64,000 bases of DNA from a candidate division WOR-3 bacterium. GTDB lineage: Bacteria > Hydrothermota > Tepidihabitantia > Tepidihabitantales > CAIPLT01. Numbering within the stretch: the first letter of the stretch is position 1; the number at the start of each line of letters is the position of its first letter. The stretch is from contig JBDRUV010000004.1 of the NCBI GenBank assembly GCA_039801505.1, positions 1 through 64,000 on the forward strand, in the 5' to 3' direction. Made by a program: the position numbers and the translations under genes. The notes under the pieces are model-generated. The model was not told where the DNA came from. It saw nothing but the letters and a program-made list of their open reading frames with translations, and did no database searches. Of the stretch, positions 62,907 through 64,000 are shown one piece after another.

Positions 62907-62934
62907 ATTATAATACTATAGCGGTTTTTGTCAA
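62907..62934 (-). promoter_or_regulatory. Promoter of the giant surface protein
   Basis: Minus strand: TTGACA (62934-62929), 16-nt spacer, TATAAT (62912-62907). The leader is about 65 nt with AAAGGGG before the ATG, so this gene is of the leadered, SD-using kind. Confidence 0.75.
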
Positions 62935-63074
62935 GACCAAAAGTTTCACTTTGCATTGCCGGGCGCATATTTAACAAGCTTAAAAAGGTTGCTTATAAAT
63001 AACATTTAAGCCAACGGGATATTTAACACAATTATTTGATTCTCTTGATGTTAAATGATTTTCCATTACACTTG

Positions 63075-63103
63075 AGGGTACGGTCCCCATACGGTCCGGG
63101 GGT
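63075..63103 (+). repeat. Intergenic palindrome, copy 6
   Basis: GAGGGTACGGTCCCCATACGGTCCGGGGG carries two ACGGTCC cores in tandem. The remaining DNA between 62935 and 63297 shows no gene with start and SD support. Confidence 0.55.
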
Positions 63104-63297
63104 TAATGTTAATTACTGGGGAAATCCCAATATTTATCTGGACTTAGAATTTTATTGGCGGGTAATTTTTCTTAATAATCGCACCGTTTCTATGGTTAAG
63201 GTTTGGATTATTAGATTTAAAGTTTAATGGGCCGATGATAAGAAATATACTGCCATTACGCTTTCAAGACATGTGGGCTAGAATTTCTTAATTAAAG

Positions 63298-64000
63298 TTA
63301 TGGTTTAGAATTATTCTTCAGTTGGGCAAGGATTTTTTCCAGTTCTTCTTCGGTTTCTACCAAAACTTTTCGGGATTTAGAGCCGACATACGGACCAACA
63401 ATGCCGGCCTGTTCTAATTGGTCAATAATCCTGCCGGCCCGAGCCCAGCCGATATCTAATCGTCTTTGCAGCATGGACACCGAAGCTTCTCGATGTCGAA
63501 AGACAATCCGGGCTGCTTCGAAAAATAGCTCATCGATTGTTCGGTTATTTATCGTCTCTTCAGTCTTGGTGCGCAAGGCCAGTTCGGTTTCCTCGGGTAA
63601 TGGTTTATGATATTCTTCAGCCCAGAGTTTTTCAGCAACATCTTCGGAGATGATCGAATAAAATAATTCTTGCTTGCGCTTAAGGCCGGCTTTTTCCCGG
63701 TCAATTAAAACATCGACTACTTGGGACTCGATTAACCGACAGGCCGTCTCATAAGGATTGGGCACCAAGCCGGTAAGTCGTTCTATAAGATAACGCCTGG
63801 TCCAGAGATCAACTATTCGTTTCGTGGCTTCTCGAGAAACATAGGCACAATGCAAGCGGATTGGTTCACCCTTACCCGGGGGCAGAAAGAGCATATCACC
63901 GCGACCCAAAAGGGCCTCGGCGCCGTTCATATCTAAAATGGTACGGGAGTCGGTTTTAGAGGCAACTTGAAAGGCAATGCGGCAAGGAAAGTTGGCCTTA
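63298..64000 (-). CDS. ftsK: DNA translocase FtsK/SpoIIIE, C-terminal part
   Basis: The frame is open to the window edge, so the N-terminus lies beyond 64000; 234 codons are visible. FQVASKTDSRTILDMNGAEALLGRGDMLF is the end of the FtsK motor domain. The C-terminal gamma domain is a winged helix (FFEAARIVFRHREASVSMLQRRLDIGWARAGRIIDQLEQAGIVGPYVGSKSRKVLV) that reads KOPS-type DNA sequences. FtsK pumps chromosomes through the septum. An ATG at 63930 is internal and not the start. Confidence 0.95.
   Translation of the reverse strand, partial: KANFPCRIAFQVASKTDSRTILDMNGAEALLGRGDMLFLPPGKGEPIRLHCAYVSREATKRIVDLWTRRYLIERLTGLVPNPYETACRLIESQVVDVLIDREKAGLKRKQELFYSIISEDVAEKLWAEEYHKPLPEETELALRTKTEETINNRTIDELFFEAARIVFRHREASVSMLQRRLDIGWARAGRIIDQLEQAGIVGPYVGSKSRKVLVETEEELEKILAQLKNNSKP

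Overview
The window is an AT-rich stretch from a Gram-negative, probably anaerobic bacterium. It encodes a TonB/ExbB/ExbD energised outer membrane, a PorV-like barrel, secreted proteins with C-terminal FlgD/T9SS-like sorting modules, and two separate 2-oxoacid:ferredoxin oxidoreductases. It also carries genes often shared with archaea or thermophiles: pyruvoyl arginine decarboxylase, archease and a CofE-like protein. This mix fits an uncultured FCB-group lineage such as candidate phylum WOR-3, but that placement is inference and no rRNA is present.

Layout. 1-5538: a partial secreted protein (minus strand), a metallophosphoesterase/CBM9-like protein, and a protein with twelve G-x-D-x-Y repeats followed by HEAT-like repeats. 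5854-8767: a small arsenic island directly after tRNA-Ala(UGC). It holds arsR, a frameshifted arsM, a DUF2703 gene and a broken XRE regulator, and is bracketed by ~190-bp inverted repeats of a structured element. 8768-22900: isochorismatase-family hydrolase, then rfbA, polA, wecB, wzz, wzy, wzx, four glycosyltransferases and a CofE-like gene, which together form a surface polysaccharide locus. 22897-36140 (minus): exbB-exbD-exbD-tonB, a sorting-domain protein, a lipoprotein, a TonB-dependent receptor, a 1015-aa secreted protein, a PorV-like barrel and hutI. 36296-42694: tRNA-Ala(CGC), pdaD, spoIID-like (minus), rbfA, truB, ribF, a GT28 glycosyltransferase and a sugar-nucleotide epimerase. 42690-46055 (minus): a candidate small RNA and porGDAB. 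46472-48886: rpsR, rplI, a BFN-domain nuclease and tyrS. 48887-53186 (minus): an APH/kinase fusion and korDABC. 53399-64000: archease, then on the minus strand cysteine desulfurase, lspA, a 2423-aa modular surface protein and the C-terminal part of FtsK.

Three patterns cut across the genes. First, seven genes have a sigma70-type promoter whose -10 box ends only 5-9 nt before the start codon, with no room for a Shine-Dalgarno; these look leaderless, while other genes have normal leaders with strong SD sequences. Second, a GC-rich palindromic element with the cores GGACCGT and ACCGTCCC occurs six times, only between genes. Third, a minus-strand unit at 42690-42835 has a promoter, a long stem-loop and a T-rich end but no ORF, and looks like an undescribed small RNA.
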